Shown here in pieces: positions 63,701-64,000 of a DNA stretch of 64,000 nt (the first letter of the stretch is position 1; the number at the start of each line of letters is the position of its first letter). The notes under the pieces are model-generated. The model saw only the letters and a list, made by a program, of their open reading frames with translations. It had not been told where the DNA came from and did no database searches. Position numbers and translations under genes: made by a program. Source of the stretch: Nostoc sp. NMS9 (lineage in GTDB: Bacteria; Cyanobacteriota; Cyanobacteriia; Cyanobacteriales; Nostocaceae); contig NZ_JABXKL010000074.1 of the NCBI RefSeq assembly GCF_017114995.1, forward strand, positions 62,001 through 126,000, read 5' to 3'.

Positions 63701-64000
63701 TGCCGAAACTGGTATGTGGTTCACGTCTTCATTAAACATTGGAAAATTCTCCTCTCTAAAGTGATTCCTGGGTTACAAGAAGCCTACCGCAGCGGACTAG
63801 AAACCGGAGATATTGAGACGGCTTGCCTAAGTGCGACATCATACAGTTATTATGCTTATTATGCGGGGCAGGAATTAGCAGAACTGGCTCGGACAATAGA
63901 TACCTATCGTCAAGCTATTTATCAATACAAACACGCAGCTTCCCGCCATTATCAAGAGATTTATCAACAAACTGTACTTAATTTATTGGGGCAGGCTGAG
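60734..64000 (+). CDS. Second Ser/Thr kinase - AAA ATPase - (GAF-HK) fusion, partial at window end
   Basis: An open frame of 1089 codons that runs off the window. It starts like its upstream neighbour (MVSTLVSIPGYRISEELYNG), with Ser/Thr kinase catalytic Asp133 (HKDIKPAN), an AAA ATPase with Walker A GFSGIGKT (Lys338) and DLQWSDSAS, and the helical TPR-like region. The GAF and histidine kinase parts are expected beyond 64000 by analogy. The N-terminal ~700 residues are closely similar to those of the preceding gene, while the helical middle has diverged more. It is a tandem duplicate, probably answering a related but distinct signal. Confidence 0.9.
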   Translation, partial: MVSTLVSIPGYRISEELYNGSRTLVYRGYRETDELPVVIKLLKNPYPSLGELLSFRNQYTITKNLNSLLIVQTYSLEPYQNGYALVMEDFGGISLKDWAVRLRRQSLQEFLEIAIALCNTLDILYRDRIIHKDIKPANILINPETKQIKLIDFSIASLLLRETQILINPNVLEGTLAYISPEQTGRMNRGIDYRTDFYSVGVTFYELLTGELPFASNEPMELVHSHIAKQPPLLGKREEIPQVISDIVMKLMAKNAEDRYQSALGLKFDLENCLHQLQVSGEIKSFEIARRDVCDRFTIPEKLYGRETEVQTLLDAFDRVSLGNTEIMLVAGFSGIGKTAVVNEVHKPIARQRGYFIKGKYDQFQRNIPFSAFVQAFRDLMGQLLSESDAQLQTWKTKILEAVGDSGQVLIDVIPELERIIGTQQRATELSGSAAQNRFNLLMQKFVKIFTSQSHPLVMFLDDLQWSDSASLNLLQLLMQDSKYLLILGAYRDNEVSLAHPLILTVDEIVKAGGVVNTITLQPLSLVDLNQLVADTLNCELSLAQPLTELVSQKTQGNPFFATQFLKALYEDGQITFDWEIRHWQCDIAEVKALALTDDVVEFMALQLKKLPLPTQEVLKLAACIGAQFDLNTLAIVSEKSLEAAATDLWKALQEGLIIPNTEVYKFFIQSDSASVSDAAANPIYRFLHDRVQQAAYSLIAEDRKQATHLSMGQLLLRDASISDREERLFEIVNHLNIGIALITPPQERENLAQLNLAAGRKAKTATAYSVASAYLATGIELLPKDAWESHYSLTLALHEGIAETSYLNTDFEQMERWVSVVLQQAKTLLDTIEVQQTRILGAKAQGQLREAIQIGLSVLNSLGIEFPEQPTQEDIGQAFGVTRSLWADKAPSSLLDLPTMRDPQLLAAMEILTTLVPAAYAVDPNLMPLLIFKQVELSIQSGNCPISVFAYSEYGLILCGIIGDLENGYEFGELALSLRESLQLASLKCRNWYVVHVFIKHWKILLSKVIPGLQEAYRSGLETGDIETACLSATSYSYYAYYAGQELAELARTIDTYRQAIYQYKHAASRHYQEIYQQTVLNLLGQAE

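Noticed and set aside
1..64000. tRNA or rRNA genes
   Set aside because: I saw no cloverleaf-type GGTTC.A.TCC patterns or rRNA-like sequence; a covariance-model search (tRNAscan-SE, Infernal) would settle it.

Overview
The window looks like chromosome of a filamentous, heterocystous-type (Nostocales, Nostoc-like) cyanobacterium. The palindrome GCGATCGC (HIP1) occurs throughout, inside and outside genes. Heptanucleotide tandem repeats and short dispersed palindromes are abundant. Gene content fits too: a Mg-chelatase H subunit, a complete Pix-type phototaxis operon with bilin-binding GAF domains, and very long hybrid histidine kinases and Ser/Thr-kinase/ATPase/histidine-kinase fusions. I saw no rRNA, tRNA or CRISPR array.

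Layout. 0.1-4.6 kb (minus): a BchH/ChlH-like chelatase subunit and a shortened EgtD-like methyltransferase. 5.4-6.3 kb (plus): a signal-less peptidoglycan amidase with two peptidoglycan-binding repeats. 7-19 kb (minus): an MscS channel; an EAL-GAF-GGDEF protein whose GAF has the two-cysteine signature of DXCF cyanobacteriochromes; a 1435-residue double hybrid histidine kinase; and a calmodulin-like four-EF-hand protein fused to an Erv/ALR-type sulfhydryl oxidase-like domain. 19.6-22.1 kb (plus): an array of 21-bp direct repeats, then a two-gene operon encoding a PD-(D/E)xK nuclease-like domain fused to a ParA ATPase, and a ParB-like protein with a duplicated 67-residue domain. 22-27.5 kb: RtcA, an FAD oxidase, a GIY-YIG protein, a sugar-type ABC permease and a frameshifted Rpn-family gene. 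27.5-33.5 kb (minus): tamB, broken by an out-of-frame 8-nt tandem repeat. 33.7-35.2 kb: a DUF3110 protein and MurQ.

35.8-46.1 kb (plus): pixG-pixH-pixI-pixJ-(four-helix-bundle gene)-pixL. This is a chemotaxis-like pathway in which PixJ (GAF photosensors plus MCP signalling domain) would control the CheA-like PixL through the CheW-like PixI, with CheY-like PixH and PatA-like PixG as outputs. A 19-bp inverted repeat ends it. 46.2-48.9 kb (minus): a Uma2 protein and PotB/PotD polyamine transporter parts. 49.3-64.0 kb (plus): a lipoprotein solute-binding protein, a transmembrane hybrid histidine kinase, a REC-PAS-histidine kinase and two tandem paralogous Ser/Thr kinase-AAA-GAF-histidine kinase giants. 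The second giant runs off the window. Three of these genes share a conserved ~48-nt leader directly before the start codon.

A recurring theme is small repeats entering genes. Dispersed repeats sit in frame in bchH, in the linker of the double kinase, in the first giant kinase and at the C-terminus of the solute-binding protein. Heptanucleotide repeats form the translation start regions of murQ and potB and the C-terminus of the four-helix-bundle protein. An octanucleotide array sets the reading frame of tamB. A 154-bp MITE-like element with a 10-bp target duplication sits at 11.6 kb.
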